64,000 bases of DNA from Peristeroidobacter agariperforans. GTDB taxonomy: Bacteria > Pseudomonadota > Gammaproteobacteria > Steroidobacterales > Steroidobacteraceae. The stretch lies in NCBI RefSeq assembly GCF_004138335.1, contig NZ_RYFW01000003.1, forward strand, positions 682,001-746,000, read 5' to 3'. The translations under genes and the position numbers were made by a program. The notes under the pieces were generated by a model. The model was given only the letters and a program-made list of their open reading frames with translations, ran no database searches and was not told where the DNA came from. This document shows, one piece after another, positions 39,391 to 52,622 of the stretch (its first letter is position 1; every line of letters starts with the position of its first letter).

Positions 39391-40187
39391 AGTTCAGGGT
39401 CGGGAGCAAACATTCCGTTTGGAAACGGATTGGGATCGTCTCGTTCAGCGTAGCGGCGTGAGTCCTGAATGACGCCGCGAGCGACCAGGTTTTTGCGCGA
39501 GTCGTAATAAATGACGATGGTCTCGCTCGGGACGTGTGAGGCGCGCTGAAAGTCGACGTACTCCGCGGGTGATGTTTCGCGATGACCATGGCCGGTGCCG
39601 AGGTCCTGCGGACTGCGCGCAAGAGATTCGTTCGCGGCAGGCGGTGCTTCGGCGCGCTCGGGCGCGCTTTGTGAAGTGACGCTGTCCCGGTCGTGATAGG
39701 GATGCGGACGGCAGCACGGGCGACGCTCCCGAAACACCGCCACTCCAATGACTCCCACATTCTCCGGCCGGCCGGTTCGCGCGGCGTACGAGTCCTTCAG
39801 TCGCGTGAAATAGAAGGTCGCGACTTCGTCCAGGCTTTTGCGCCAGCCGTCGATGTTCACGCCGTCCCAGGGATCGAGCACGTAGCCGGACTGCCGTTCG
39901 TCCGCGGTCTTGCCGGTGATGACATTCACGCCGTCGACGCTGGTGACCGCCAGCAGGCGTTCGCTGGTGCGATTATCGAGCCGCACCTCGTACTGATGCC
40001 CCGGCTCCCCAACGACATACAGCCGGTTCTCGTGAACGTGCACAGGCAGGGTGTAGCCGGCGGTCCGGTCGAAGATCTCGACGCCGGCCAGGCGGTAGAT
40101 ATAGGAGGGCGCATGGTCCCGCCCGGCAAGCGCCTGGAGCGGCATCGACAGGGCGACGAGCATCATGAGGGGCACGAACGGGCGCAT
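39387..40187 (-). CDS. Secreted protein of a conserved uncharacterised family
   Basis: 266 residues; GGAG precedes the ATG giving MRPFVPLMMLVALSMPLQAL, a signal peptide ending in ALAG. The central region RLLAVTSVDGVNVITGKTA, then DGWRKSLDEVATFYFTRLKD, SYAARTGRPENVGVIGVAVF forms a block I recognise from many proteobacterial secreted proteins of unknown function. The C-terminal third is low-complexity, with RPCCRPHPYHDRD and a short PSETIVIYYDSRKNLVARG end. It overlaps the ParB-like gene by 4 bp, tail to tail. Confidence 0.75.
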   Translation of the reverse strand: MRPFVPLMMLVALSMPLQALAGRDHAPSYIYRLAGVEIFDRTAGYTLPVHVHENRLYVVGEPGHQYEVRLDNRTSERLLAVTSVDGVNVITGKTADERQSGYVLDPWDGVNIDGWRKSLDEVATFYFTRLKDSYAARTGRPENVGVIGVAVFRERRPCCRPHPYHDRDSVTSQSAPERAEAPPAANESLARSPQDLGTGHGHRETSPAEYVDFQRASHVPSETIVIYYDSRKNLVARGVIQDSRRYAERDDPNPFPNGMFAPDPEL

Positions 40188-40380
40188 ATCAGCTCCGCTT
40201 GGGTGGCTGATGGGTGTAAACGGCACCGATGCGGCAACGGGGTCAACCGGGCGGGGACGGTAAGGTCGGCCGTGGCCGCCGTTCAGGCGGCGGGCCGCCT
40301 ACGTGGAGCGGGCTCCAAGCTTGCCCTTCGCGCTGGCCCCCGCTATGTTCGCGCCTCCAAAGGATGAGGCAACTGTTTGC

Positions 40381-41343
40381 ATGGCAATGAATTTCCTGGA
40401 CTTCGAGCAGCCGATCGCCGAATTGGAGGCGAAGATCGACGAGCTCAAGTTCGTCTCCAGCGACGCCGAGGTGAATATCGGCGAGGAGATCGCTCGTCTG
40501 CGCGCCAAGAGCCGGGCGCTGACGACCAGCATCTTCTCCAACCTCAGCCAGTGGCAGATCGCGCAGCTGGCCCGTCATCCGCAGCGTCCGTACACGCTGG
40601 ATTACATCAGCTCGATCTTCACCGATTTCCAGGAGCTGCACGGCGATCGCATGTATGCCGACGATCACGCCATCGTCGGCGGCGTGGCGCGGCTGGACGG
40701 CAGGCCGGTGATGATCATCGGGCAGCAAAAGGGCCGCGACACCAAGGAGCGCGTGCGCCGTAATTACGGCATGCCCAAGCCCGAGGGCTATCGCAAGGCG
40801 CTGCGCCTGATGCACATGGCCGAGCGCTTCCAGGTGCCCTTGATCACCTTCATCGACACCTCGGGCGCCTATCCCGGCGTCGGCGCCGAAGAGCGCGGCC
40901 AGAGCGAAGCGATCGCGCGCAACCTGTTCGAGATGTCGACCCTGCAAACCCCGATCATCAGCGTCGTAATCGGCGAGGGCGGCTCGGGCGGCGCGCTCGC
41001 CATCGGCGTCGGCGATCGTCTGCTGATGCTCCAATACAGCATTTACTCGGTGATCTCGCCCGAAGGCTGCGCCGGCATCCTGTGGCGTAGCGGCGATAAG
41101 AAGGATCTTGCTGCCGAAGCCATGGGCGTGAGCGCCGAGCGCATCGCCAAGCTCGGCGGTATCGTCGATGAAGTGTTGAGGGAGCCTCTGGGCGGCGCGC
41201 ATCGCGATCCGCAGGCCATGGCCGATACGTTGAAGGACGCACTATTGCGTCATCTCAACGACCTGCAGGCCAAGCCGCTGGAGCAGTTGATGAAGGCGCG
41301 CGAACAGCGCCTGCGCGGCTACGGAGTTTATAGCGTCAGCTGA
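40381..41343 (+). CDS. accA: Acetyl-CoA carboxylase carboxyltransferase alpha subunit
   Basis: 320 residues (E. coli 319). With AccD it moves the carboxyl from biotin to acetyl-CoA, the first step of fatty acid synthesis. Start set by homology at [20 protein letters not shown]; upstream in-frame residues do not fit. Landmarks: [77 protein letters not shown] and [11 protein letters not shown]. Begins the second half of the conserved backbone after the accessory block, 2 bp before tilS. Confidence 0.97.
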   Translation: MAMNFLDFEQPIAELEAKIDELKFVSSDAEVNIGEEIARLRAKSRALTTSIFSNLSQWQIAQLARHPQRPYTLDYISSIFTDFQELHGDRMYADDHAIVGGVARLDGRPVMIIGQQKGRDTKERVRRNYGMPKPEGYRKALRLMHMAERFQVPLITFIDTSGAYPGVGAEERGQSEAIARNLFEMSTLQTPIISVVIGEGGSGGALAIGVGDRLLMLQYSIYSVISPEGCAGILWRSGDKKDLAAEAMGVSAERIAKLGGIVDEVLREPLGGAHRDPQAMADTLKDALLRHLNDLQAKPLEQLMKAREQRLRGYGVYSVS

Positions 41344-41345
41344 CG

Positions 41346-42728
41346 GTGGCGTGGCTCATGTTCTCTCCACGTGAGCTGCAAGATCGAGTGCAAGGCAGAA
41401 GCGGGGGCAGGGCATTGCTGCCGCCCGACGCCGCCGTTTGTGTCGCTTTCAGCGGCGGGCTCGATTCCACGGTGTTGTTGCACTCGTTCGCTCGACTCGC
41501 GGCCGAGCCCAACAGCTATCGAGTGCGCGCCGTTCACATCGATCATGGACTGCACGCGGACTCGGTGCTGTGGCGGGATCACTGCGAACGTCAGGCACAG
41601 GCGCTGCAAGTTGAATTCACCTCCATGCGTGTCGCGGTCACAAGCATCGATGAGGTTGGTCTCGAGGCCGCTGCGCGTGCAGCTCGCTACGCTGCTTTCG
41701 CCAGAGAGCTGCGTCCTGGCGAGTATCTTTTAGTCGGCCATCACGCCGACGATCAGTTGGAAACCATGCTGCTCGCTTTGATGCGAGGCGCCGGCGTGCT
41801 GGGGCTCGGCGCGATGCAAGTGTTCGAGCCGTTCGCTCGCGGCGCGTTGCTCCGGCCGCTCTCGGATTTCACGAGAGCCGATCTGGAGAGGTGGGCGAGG
41901 GCAGAAGGACTGCACTGGCTTACCGATCCGTCCAACACCAACCTGGCGCTCGATCGCAACTTCGTCCGGCATCGAGTCGTCTCGGCGCTTCGCGAGCGAT
42001 GGCCGGCCGCGGCTCAAACGGCGCTGCGCTCCTCGCAGCACTTGCAAGAAGCCTGGCGGGCGCTCGAGCAACTGGCGGCCATCGATGCCGAGCCAGCCAT
42101 CGAGGGCGAATGTCTCAGCGTCGAGGCATTGAGTGCGCTCAATCCGGAGCGTCGCCGGAATCTGTTGCGATATTGGATCCGCCGCCGAGGTGCTCGTGCT
42201 CCTTCGACGCGCAAGCTGGCAGGCATGGAGCACGACATGCTGGCCGCGAGCGTGGATCGCGTGCCTTGTGTCGGCTGGGACGGGTGGGAAATGCGCCGCC
42301 ATCGCGGCTGGCTCTATTGCGAGCAAAAGTTGCCGGCGTTCGATACCGAGCAGACGATGCAATGGCCTACCCACGCGCCCCTGCAACTGCCGGCGGGCCT
42401 CGGCTCGTTACGTATCTCTCCCGGAGAGCCGGGACGGCTCAGCGCTGCTAAGCTGCCCGCAACGTTGACTGTGCGCTTTCGCGAGGGCGGCGAGACGATT
42501 CAGCCCGTCGGTCACGCGATTCACCACAAGCTCAAGAAGCTGCTGCAAGCGTCGGCGGTCCTGCCGTGGTGGCGCGAGCGCCTGCCGCTCCTCTACGCCG
42601 GCAAGCAACTGATGGCTGTCGGCGATTTGTGGATCGCGGACGAGTTCGCCGCGCGCGACGGCGAGCCTGCGGTGTCGATCGTGTGGGAGCAGAAACCGAC
42701 GATAGTCGGGCGCCACCCCAACGTATAG
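41346..42728 (+). CDS. tilS: tRNA(Ile)-lysidine synthetase
   Basis: 460 residues, GTG start 2 bp after accA. Modifies C34 of the AUA-reading tRNA(Ile) to lysidine, changing its charging from Met to Ile. PP-loop motif CVAFSGGLDSTVLLHSF (about residues 32-48), HIDHGLHADS, LVGHHADDQLETMLLALMRG and RPLSDFTRADLERWA are all present, followed by the TilS substrate-binding and C-terminal domains (TVRFREGGETIQPVG). Essential in nearly all bacteria. Confidence 0.95.
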   Translation: MAWLMFSPRELQDRVQGRSGGRALLPPDAAVCVAFSGGLDSTVLLHSFARLAAEPNSYRVRAVHIDHGLHADSVLWRDHCERQAQALQVEFTSMRVAVTSIDEVGLEAAARAARYAAFARELRPGEYLLVGHHADDQLETMLLALMRGAGVLGLGAMQVFEPFARGALLRPLSDFTRADLERWARAEGLHWLTDPSNTNLALDRNFVRHRVVSALRERWPAAAQTALRSSQHLQEAWRALEQLAAIDAEPAIEGECLSVEALSALNPERRRNLLRYWIRRRGARAPSTRKLAGMEHDMLAASVDRVPCVGWDGWEMRRHRGWLYCEQKLPAFDTEQTMQWPTHAPLQLPAGLGSLRISPGEPGRLSAAKLPATLTVRFREGGETIQPVGHAIHHKLKKLLQASAVLPWWRERLPLLYAGKQLMAVGDLWIADEFAARDGEPAVSIVWEQKPTIVGRHPNV

Positions 42729-42802
42729 ACGATTTCTATCCGTTCTCCGCTATCCGCGCGCAACGTATTGAGATACACTGCGCTCCCGTCGTGATTCATT
42801 GA

Positions 42803-44533
<1,731 letters not shown>

Positions 44534-44550
44534 AGAGAGATTTGAAGACG

Positions 44551-46673
<2,123 letters not shown>

Positions 46674-46687
46674 TCTGATCGACGCGC

Positions 46688-47083
46688 ATGAAGATTCTCG
46701 CCGCCGCCTTGGTCATCGTTCTGGTGCTGTTGCAGTACCGGTTGTGGCTGGGCGACGGCGGCATGCGTGAGGTCTATCAGTTGCGCGCCGATATCGAGAA
46801 GCAGCGCGAGGTGAACCGCGAGCTCAAGGAGCGCAATCGCACGCTGGCGGCGGAAGTGCAGGACCTGAAGAAGGGCACGGTCGCCATCGAGGAGCGGGCG
46901 CGCACCGATCTCGGCATGGTCGGTCGTGGCGAGACCTTCTACCAGGTGGTGGAGCCCAAGCCGACCGTTCATCCTGCGACGCCGGCGGCGCCGCCCAGCG
47001 AATCGGAAGAGAGCGGCAGTGGCAGCTCGCGCGGCAACAGCCCTGCCAGCGTCATTCAGGCTCGCACGCCGAACAAACACTAG
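46688..47083 (+). CDS. ftsB: Cell division protein FtsB
   Basis: 131 residues (E. coli 103). Single N-terminal membrane helix (ILAAALVIVLVLLQYRLWLG), a periplasmic leucine-zipper-like coiled coil with EVYQLRADIEKQREVNRELK and RNRTLAAEVQDLKKG, then the conserved IEERARTDLGMVGRGETFYQ end. FtsB binds FtsL and FtsQ to activate septal peptidoglycan synthesis. An extra ~38-residue Pro/Ser tail follows the conserved end. It lies between eno and ispD, the conserved spot. Confidence 0.92.
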   Translation: MKILAAALVIVLVLLQYRLWLGDGGMREVYQLRADIEKQREVNRELKERNRTLAAEVQDLKKGTVAIEERARTDLGMVGRGETFYQVVEPKPTVHPATPAAPPSESEESGSGSSRGNSPASVIQARTPNKH

Positions 47084-47121
47084 CGCCCGATCCTTGGCTC
47101 GGGTGACTGAGGTTCCTTTTA

Positions 47122-47823
47122 GTGGATAAGAGGTTCTGGGTCGTCGTGCCCGCGGCTGGCAGTGCTCGCCGTATGGGTGCCGCCGTGCCCAAGCAATACC
47201 TGCCGCTCGCCGGCCGCACTGTGATCGAGTGGTCGCTCGCGCCGTTCCTGGCGCAGGCGCGCACCGCTGCGATTGTGGTCGTGCTTGCTGAACAGGATCA
47301 GCGCTGGCCGCAGATCGCCGTTGCAGGCGATACGAAGATCGCTACGACAATCGGTGGCGCGGAGCGCATGGACTCGGTGCTAGCTGGCTTGCGAGCGTTG
47401 CAGGACCGCGCAGCACCGGATGATTGGGTGCTCGTGCACGATGCGGCGAGACCGTGTCTGTCGGTCGGCGACCTCGATCGCTTGCTGAACGAATTGAGCA
47501 ACGACGACGTGGGCGGATTGCTCGCCGCGCCGGTCGTGGATACGTTGAAACGCGCCGATGACGGCGGGCGGGTCGTGCAAACTGTGGCCAGAGAGAAACT
47601 CTGGCGTGCACTCACGCCGCAAATGTTTCGTCATGACCTCTTGCGCAGGGCATTGCAGAGTGCGCTGGCGAAAGGAACAGCCGTGACCGATGAGGCTCAG
47701 GCGGTCGAAGCGCTGGGGGTGCAACCGAAGCTGGTTGCAGGCGATGCCGACAACATCAAGATCACGTTGCCCGAAGACTTGCCGCGTGCCGAGCGCATTT
47801 TGAAATCACGGAGCGCCACATGA
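47122..47823 (+). CDS. ispD: 2-C-methyl-D-erythritol 4-phosphate cytidylyltransferase
   Basis: 233 residues, GTG start giving [19 protein letters not shown]. Transfers CMP to MEP in isoprenoid synthesis. Landmarks: [20 protein letters not shown] (nucleotide loop), [35 protein letters not shown] and [11 protein letters not shown]. The stop overlaps ispF by 4 bp, so the two MEP-pathway enzymes are translationally coupled, as in Pseudomonas and E. coli. Confidence 0.96.
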   Translation: MDKRFWVVVPAAGSARRMGAAVPKQYLPLAGRTVIEWSLAPFLAQARTAAIVVVLAEQDQRWPQIAVAGDTKIATTIGGAERMDSVLAGLRALQDRAAPDDWVLVHDAARPCLSVGDLDRLLNELSNDDVGGLLAAPVVDTLKRADDGGRVVQTVAREKLWRALTPQMFRHDLLRRALQSALAKGTAVTDEAQAVEALGVQPKLVAGDADNIKITLPEDLPRAERILKSRSAT

Positions 47824-48311
47824 CTTGCCAACTTCGTATCGGGCAGGGGTACGACGTTCATGCGTTCACTGCCGGCGATCACGTGACGCTCGGCGGCGAA
47901 AAGATTCCACATACTCACGGCATCCTCGCGCATTCGGACGGCGACGTGTTGCTGCACGCGATCTGCGATGCATTGCTCGGTGCGGCCGGCCTCGGCGATA
48001 TCGGCATGCACTTTCCAGACACCGATCCGCGCTGGAAAGGCGCAGACAGCCGAGCGTTCGTGCGCCACGTCCGAGACTTGCTCAAGGTGAGAGACTACGT
48101 GGTCGTCAACGTCGATACGACCGTCATTTGCGAAGCGCCGCGTCTGGGCAAATATCGCGAGGCGATGCGGTCCAACATTGCCGCCGATCTCGGCATCAAT
48201 ATCACTCGCGTGAACATCAAGGCCACGACCAGCGAAAAGATGGGCTTCATCGGCCGTGCCGAAGGCCTTGCGTGTCAGGCCATCGCACTGATCGAGCATA
48301 TCTCCGGATGA
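47820..48311 (+). CDS. ispF: 2-C-methyl-D-erythritol 2,4-cyclodiphosphate synthase
   Basis: 163 residues, homotrimer with zinc at subunit faces. Cyclises CDP-ME 2-phosphate. Landmarks: [11 protein letters not shown] (zinc Asp and His), [20 protein letters not shown] (zinc His), [20 protein letters not shown] and the closing [20 protein letters not shown]. Coupled to ispD upstream and to truD downstream by a 4-bp overlap. Confidence 0.97.
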   Translation: MTCQLRIGQGYDVHAFTAGDHVTLGGEKIPHTHGILAHSDGDVLLHAICDALLGAAGLGDIGMHFPDTDPRWKGADSRAFVRHVRDLLKVRDYVVVNVDTTVICEAPRLGKYREAMRSNIAADLGINITRVNIKATTSEKMGFIGRAEGLACQAIALIEHISG

Positions 48312-49360
48312 ATTTCGTCGACCTCATGAATCTGCCCTGCGCCCACGGCGGGCCGGCTGGCAGTGCGCGCTTGCGTGTCGCGCCGGAAGATTTCGTCGTG
48401 CGCGAATGGCTCGGCTTCGACGCGGACGGCGAGGGCGATCATCTGCTGTTGAAAGTCCGCAAGCGCGGTGCGAACACGATGTGGGTCGCCAAGCAGCTGG
48501 CGCGCGTCGGCAAGATACATCCGCGCGATGTCGGCTTTGCGGGCTTGAAGGATCGCGATGCGGTCGCCGAGCAGGCATTCACCGTGCCGGGCCGCTCGGC
48601 GGTTCCCAATTGGCTCGGTGTCACTGGCGACGGCTTCGAAGTCATCGGCGCGGAACGCACGCGACGCAAACTGAAGCGGGGCGCGCTGAAGGGCAACGAT
48701 TTCGAGATCGTGCTGCGCGAGTTCTCCGGCGATGCGGCGCTGCTCGAGCAGCGGCTGCAAACACTGGCAACCGCGGGTGCGCCGAATTATTTCGGTCCGC
48801 AGCGCTTTGGCCACAATGGCTCGAATATCTCCAGTGCGGTTGCGTGGTTCGAGGGTGGGCCGGCGCCGGAGCGAATGGAACGTGGCTTCGCACTGTCAGC
48901 AGCACGCTCGGTGATTTTCAATGCAGTGCTCGCCGAGCGGCTCAATGCCGGCACTTGGAATCAGTTGCTCGATGGCGATGTGGTGAACCTGAACGGCAGC
49001 GGCAGTTTTTTTCTTGCCGAAGTCGTCGACGACACGCTGCGTGAGCGTTGCCAGCGACTCGATGTGCATCCCACCGGGCCGATGTGGCACGGCGATTCGT
49101 TGCTATCGAAGGGCGCGGTTGCGAGTCTCGAGATCGAGACCGCACAGCGATTCGCGGTACTGGCCGCCGGCCTGGCGAAAGCGAAAATGGAGCCTGAACG
49201 CCGGCCGCTGCGCGTGCCGGTGAGAGAGTTGCAATGGCGTATCGAGGGGGCGGACGTGCATCTGCAATTTCGATTGCAGCGAGGCTCGTTCGCGACCGCC
49301 GTGCTGCATGAGTTGATCGGCAACGCGTTCCAGGCCGAGACGCCCGAAGCAGATGTTTGA
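48308..49360 (+). CDS. truD: tRNA pseudouridine(13) synthase TruD
   Basis: 350 residues from the ATG overlapping the ispF stop. Converts U13 of tRNA(Glu) to pseudouridine. The catalytic Asp is Asp82 in [15 protein letters not shown]; other motifs are [55 protein letters not shown] and the TRUD insertion domain in the second half. The order ispF-truD-surE is conserved, but here a minus-strand Smr gene intervenes before surE. Confidence 0.95.
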   Translation: MNFVDLMNLPCAHGGPAGSARLRVAPEDFVVREWLGFDADGEGDHLLLKVRKRGANTMWVAKQLARVGKIHPRDVGFAGLKDRDAVAEQAFTVPGRSAVPNWLGVTGDGFEVIGAERTRRKLKRGALKGNDFEIVLREFSGDAALLEQRLQTLATAGAPNYFGPQRFGHNGSNISSAVAWFEGGPAPERMERGFALSAARSVIFNAVLAERLNAGTWNQLLDGDVVNLNGSGSFFLAEVVDDTLRERCQRLDVHPTGPMWHGDSLLSKGAVASLEIETAQRFAVLAAGLAKAKMEPERRPLRVPVRELQWRIEGADVHLQFRLQRGSFATAVLHELIGNAFQAETPEADV

Positions 49361-49364
49361 TCGC

Positions 49365-49901
49365 TCACTTCACTCGCAGCAGCACGTAGACGGCGCCGCT
49401 GCCGCCGTCCACCTGTCGGGCCGAGCCAAAGGCCTGGATGTTGTCGATCCGTTGCAGCCATTGGTTGACGACGTTCTTCAGCACCGGGCCACGCGGTCCG
49501 GAGCCACGGCCCTTGCCGTGAATGATACGAACGCAGCTCATGCGCCGGGTCACGGCTTCAGTGAGGAACTCGCGCATGGCCGCCTTGGCTTCGGCGCCGG
49601 TCATGCCGTGCAGGTCGAGCTCGGCGTCGACGGTGTAGTGGCCCCGGCGGAGTTTCACCAGCACCGATTCGGGAATATGCGGCCGGCGGAAGCTGAGCTC
49701 GTCTCCGGTCGCGAGCATGGCCTCATCGCTCGGCGGGAGCAGGCTTTCCCTCAACACCTCTTGCTGATCTGCCCGAGTAAAGCGCGCTCGAGGCGGCGGT
49801 TTGGGCGCGGGCGGTGCGCGCTTGCTGGTGTCACGCAACCGGCGTACGTCGCGCATCGCCTCCCGAAAGGTCTGGCTGTCATGATCCGGATCGTCGCTCA
49901 C
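49365..49901 (-). CDS. Smr-domain protein
   Basis: 178 residues. An N-terminal charged/proline region (residues 1-60) is followed by an Smr domain: ELDLHGMTGAEAKAAMREFL (about residues 93-112), CVRIIHGKGRGSGPRG and VNQWLQRIDNIQAFGSA, ending GGSGAVYVLLRVK. The LDxHG and HGxGxG motifs are those of SmrA/SmrB; standalone Smr proteins nick DNA or cleave mRNA behind collided ribosomes. Transcribed opposite to its truD and surE neighbours, so it is an insertion in the standard order. Confidence 0.9.
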   Translation of the reverse strand: MSDDPDHDSQTFREAMRDVRRLRDTSKRAPPAPKPPPRARFTRADQQEVLRESLLPPSDEAMLATGDELSFRRPHIPESVLVKLRRGHYTVDAELDLHGMTGAEAKAAMREFLTEAVTRRMSCVRIIHGKGRGSGPRGPVLKNVVNQWLQRIDNIQAFGSARQVDGGSGAVYVLLRVK

Positions 49902-49944
49902 CTCGGCGTCACCTCAAGCAGCCATCCCTGGAGCGTTGGCCAGC

Positions 49945-50001
49945 CAGTACGTCCGTGTACTGTCGTTCGCCCGGTTCGAGGCGACGTTAGGTCGCCTCGA
50001 A
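49945..50001. promoter_or_regulatory. Two palindromes in the Smr-surE divergent region
   Basis: CAGTAC / GTACTG with a 6-nt centre GTCCGT (49945-49962), then TTCGAGGCGAC / GTCGCCTCGAA around GTTAG (49975-50001), a perfect 11-bp stem. They lie between divergently transcribed genes, where a terminator is not needed, so operator or leader-hairpin roles are more likely. TATAGT at 50058-50063 may be the surE -10. Confidence 0.5.
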
Positions 50002-50089
50002 AAGGCATCCGAGCTCACCCAGGCGTCGGCCTCATGAAGTCGACGCGACATTTCCAGTATAGTTCCGCGCCGCCCACTTTCATGAATTC

Positions 50090-50857
50090 ATGAAGATTCT
50101 TCTCAGCAACGACGACGGTTACCGCGCCGAGGGCCTGCGTGCCCTCGATGAAGCGCTCACGCCGCTTGCCGACATAACTGTGGTCGCGCCCGACCGCAAC
50201 CGCAGCGGTGCCAGTAACTCACTGACGCTGGACGTGCCGTTGCGCGTGATGCCGTTCGGCCAGCGCCGCTTCCTGGTGGTCAACGGCACGCCGACGGATT
50301 GCGTGCACCTGGCCGTCTCGGGGTTGTTCGAAGGCGAGGACGATCACGACATGGTGGTCTCCGGCATCAACGACGGCCCCAATCTGGGCGATGACGTCAT
50401 CTACTCCGGCACAGTCGCCGCCGCCGTCGAGGGACGTTTTCTGGGGTTACCTGCGATGGCGGTGTCGCTGGTCATTCAGCCAGACTCGGGCGTGCACTAC
50501 GAGACGGCGGGGCGCGTCGCTGCCGAGTTGGTGATGCGCATTCAGCGTTCGCCGCTGCACCAGGCGACCATTCTGAACGTGAACGTCCCGGATGTTCCCT
50601 ACGATCAGTTGCGCGGCTACCAGGCGACACGGCTGGGCTTCCGCCATCGCTCCGATCCCATCGTGAAGATGGCCGATCCGCGCGGACGTCCTGTGTATTG
50701 GGTCGGTCCGGCCGGCGGCAGTCAGGATGCGGGCCCAGGCACCGACTTCCATGCGGTCGCGAATAATTATGTTTCGGTGACGCCGCTGCAGATCGACCTG
50801 ACGCGCCACTCGATGCTCGACGACATGCGCAACTGGCTGCAGGGGCGGCCTGAATGA
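50090..50857 (+). CDS. surE: 5'/3'-nucleotidase SurE
   Basis: 255 residues. Metal-dependent phosphatase of nucleoside monophosphates and short polyphosphate, linked to stationary-phase survival. Landmarks: [20 protein letters not shown] (metal Asp8 and Asp9), [51 protein letters not shown] and AMAVSL. Followed by pcm with 4-bp overlap, then nlpD: the usual surE-pcm-nlpD module. Confidence 0.96.
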   Translation: MKILLSNDDGYRAEGLRALDEALTPLADITVVAPDRNRSGASNSLTLDVPLRVMPFGQRRFLVVNGTPTDCVHLAVSGLFEGEDDHDMVVSGINDGPNLGDDVIYSGTVAAAVEGRFLGLPAMAVSLVIQPDSGVHYETAGRVAAELVMRIQRSPLHQATILNVNVPDVPYDQLRGYQATRLGFRHRSDPIVKMADPRGRPVYWVGPAGGSQDAGPGTDFHAVANNYVSVTPLQIDLTRHSMLDDMRNWLQGRPE

Positions 50858-51555
50858 AGCCACCCGCGCCGCCGAGAAACAACAGCGGGAATCGTGCCGG
50901 CATCGGCATGACGTCGGCGCGCACGCGCGAACGTTTGGTTCAGCGTCTGCGCGATCAAGGCATCGCCAATGCAGCGGTGCTCGATCAGATCCGCAACGTG
51001 CCGCGTCACTTGTTCGTCGATGAAGCGCTCGCGACGCGTGCATACGAAGATACAGCGCTGCCTATCGGGCACGGCCAGACCATCTCACAACCATTCGTCG
51101 TCGCTCGCATGACGGAAGCGATGATCGAAGCGGGCACGCCGGGCAAGGTGCTGGAGATCGGCACCGGCTGCGGTTATCAAACAGCTGTGATGTCGCCGCT
51201 GGTTCGGTTCATCTACAGCATCGAGCGCATCGGCGCCTTGCAGGAGCGCGCGCGGCAGCGGTTGCGGGAACTGAATATCTCCAATGTCCATTTACGTCAC
51301 GGCGACGGTTTTCAGGGCTGGAGCGGGCACGCGCCTTATGACGCCATTCTGATGGCGGCCGCGCCGCTCGCGATTCCGGACGTATTGTTTCAACAGCTGG
51401 CGCCGGGTGGCCGGTTGATCGCGCCGGTCGGGCCGGAAGGCCGCCAGCAATTGGTGCGCATCACGCGCCGTGTCGATGAACGCCGCGGCGACGAATTTCA
51501 CAAGGAGACACTCGGGTTGGTCAGTTTCGTGCCGCTGCTCAAGGGTCTGAACTGA
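50854..51555 (+). CDS. pcm: Protein-L-isoaspartate O-methyltransferase
   Basis: 233 residues. Repairs isoaspartyl damage in ageing proteins using SAM. Landmarks: [60 protein letters not shown] (the conserved substrate loop), [15 protein letters not shown] (SAM loop) and [20 protein letters not shown]. The ATG overlaps the surE stop by 4 bp. About 20 residues precede the conserved start. Confidence 0.95.
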   Translation: MKPPAPPRNNSGNRAGIGMTSARTRERLVQRLRDQGIANAAVLDQIRNVPRHLFVDEALATRAYEDTALPIGHGQTISQPFVVARMTEAMIEAGTPGKVLEIGTGCGYQTAVMSPLVRFIYSIERIGALQERARQRLRELNISNVHLRHGDGFQGWSGHAPYDAILMAAAPLAIPDVLFQQLAPGGRLIAPVGPEGRQQLVRITRRVDERRGDEFHKETLGLVSFVPLLKGLN

Positions 51556-51560
51556 TTTCC

Positions 51561-52274
51561 GTGTGGCGCCTGCGGCTCGCGCCATGCTTGATCGCGCTGG
51601 CCCTGCTGGCGGGCTGCGCGTCAAATCCGGAACGTACCGGGACCTATACCGTCAAGCGCGGCGACACCCTGTACTCCATCGCGTTTCGTCACAAGCTCGA
51701 TTACAAAGACCTGGCGCGGTGGAATCGCATCGGTCGGGATTATGTGATTTATCCAGGCCAGACGTTGCGGCTCTCCGCCCCTGGCAGAGGCGCGCGCACC
51801 GCTTCTCCCGCACCAAAAGCAGGGACCTCATCACGTAGAGCGACACCACCGAAGGCGCGACCCACACCATCTGCTCCGCGACGGCCCGCGATTCCCTCCG
51901 GTCCGCCCGTGAAGTGGCAATGGCCAGTGGGCGATGGGACCGCCACGCTCACATCGCGTCCTAACGGCGGCAACGGGCTGATGATCGTGGGGAAGCTCGG
52001 CCAGGACGTGCGCGCCGCTGGCCCTGGCCGCGTCGTTTATACGGGCTCCGGGCTGTTGGGTTATGGCCAGTTGATCATCGTTAAGCACAACGAAACGTAT
52101 TTGAGCGCCTACGGACATCTGCAGTCGGTGCTGACCGAGGAAGGCGCTGCTGTCACCGCAGGACAGCGCATCGCGACCATGGGCAACGGGCCGCAGGGCT
52201 CGCCGCAGCTTTATTTCGAGATCCGGATCAACGGCACGCCGGGCAATCCGCTGACATTGCTGCCGCAACGGTGA
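51561..52274 (+). CDS. nlpD: Murein hydrolase activator NlpD (LysM and degenerate LytM)
   Basis: 237 residues, GTG start. Lipoprotein signal with Cys19 in ALLAGCASN. LysM at about 29-75 (YTVKRGDTLYSIAFRHKL), an Ala/Pro/Arg linker, then a LytM-like domain starting WQWPVGDGTATLT. The zinc ligands of active LytM enzymes are missing: the HxxxD site reads RPNGGNGLM, and FEIRINGTP replaces HFE. So it should activate an amidase (AmiC in E. coli) rather than cut murein. rpoS, which follows nlpD in most gammaproteobacteria, is absent. Confidence 0.93.
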   Translation: MWRLRLAPCLIALALLAGCASNPERTGTYTVKRGDTLYSIAFRHKLDYKDLARWNRIGRDYVIYPGQTLRLSAPGRGARTASPAPKAGTSSRRATPPKARPTPSAPRRPAIPSGPPVKWQWPVGDGTATLTSRPNGGNGLMIVGKLGQDVRAAGPGRVVYTGSGLLGYGQLIIVKHNETYLSAYGHLQSVLTEEGAAVTAGQRIATMGNGPQGSPQLYFEIRINGTPGNPLTLLPQR

Positions 52275-52622
52275 GCGGCAAACGCGTCGCAGGCGCTGGC
52301 CCGATCATTGCAGTCGAGATGAGGCTTTGGCCCCCGGGGTTTTCGCGAAGCGAACAAGGGTTGCGCATTGCGCGATCGTGTGTCTAAATCCGCCCCCAAC
52401 GTGTCGTCGGTAATACCACCCAGCCGGGTGACGGGGAGAAGACGCGGGGGCGGAGGGGGATTCGAGGAAACAGCGCGAAGAAGAACAAAAGCAAAAGAAA
52501 AAGAATATTCCGTCAGGCGACGACTCCAGTGGAGCAGCCAGGCGAGTTGGGTCGAACGATCTTCAGTCCCTCGCGTCTTCTCCCGGTCACCTTGGCTATC
52601 AGGGTGACCGGGAGAATGTTCT
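52275..52622. other. 348-bp structured intergenic region after nlpD
   Basis: No gene is evident. Three related arms are present: 52427-52450, its near complement 52568-52591 (22 of 24 positions), and 52603-52616, which pairs perfectly for 14 bp with 52578-52591 across an 11-nt loop. The middle arm cannot pair with both, giving two exclusive folds. The segment 52478-52510 is purine-rich and very A-rich (AAAAGCAAAAGAAAAAG), unlike the surrounding DNA. The 3' hairpin sits directly after the minus-strand Mth938-like gene and may terminate it. Confidence 0.6.

Noticed and set aside
27164-40380. Prophage, integrative element or insertion sequence in the accessory block
   Set aside because: No integrase, transposase, phage structural gene, tRNA target or flanking direct repeat seen.
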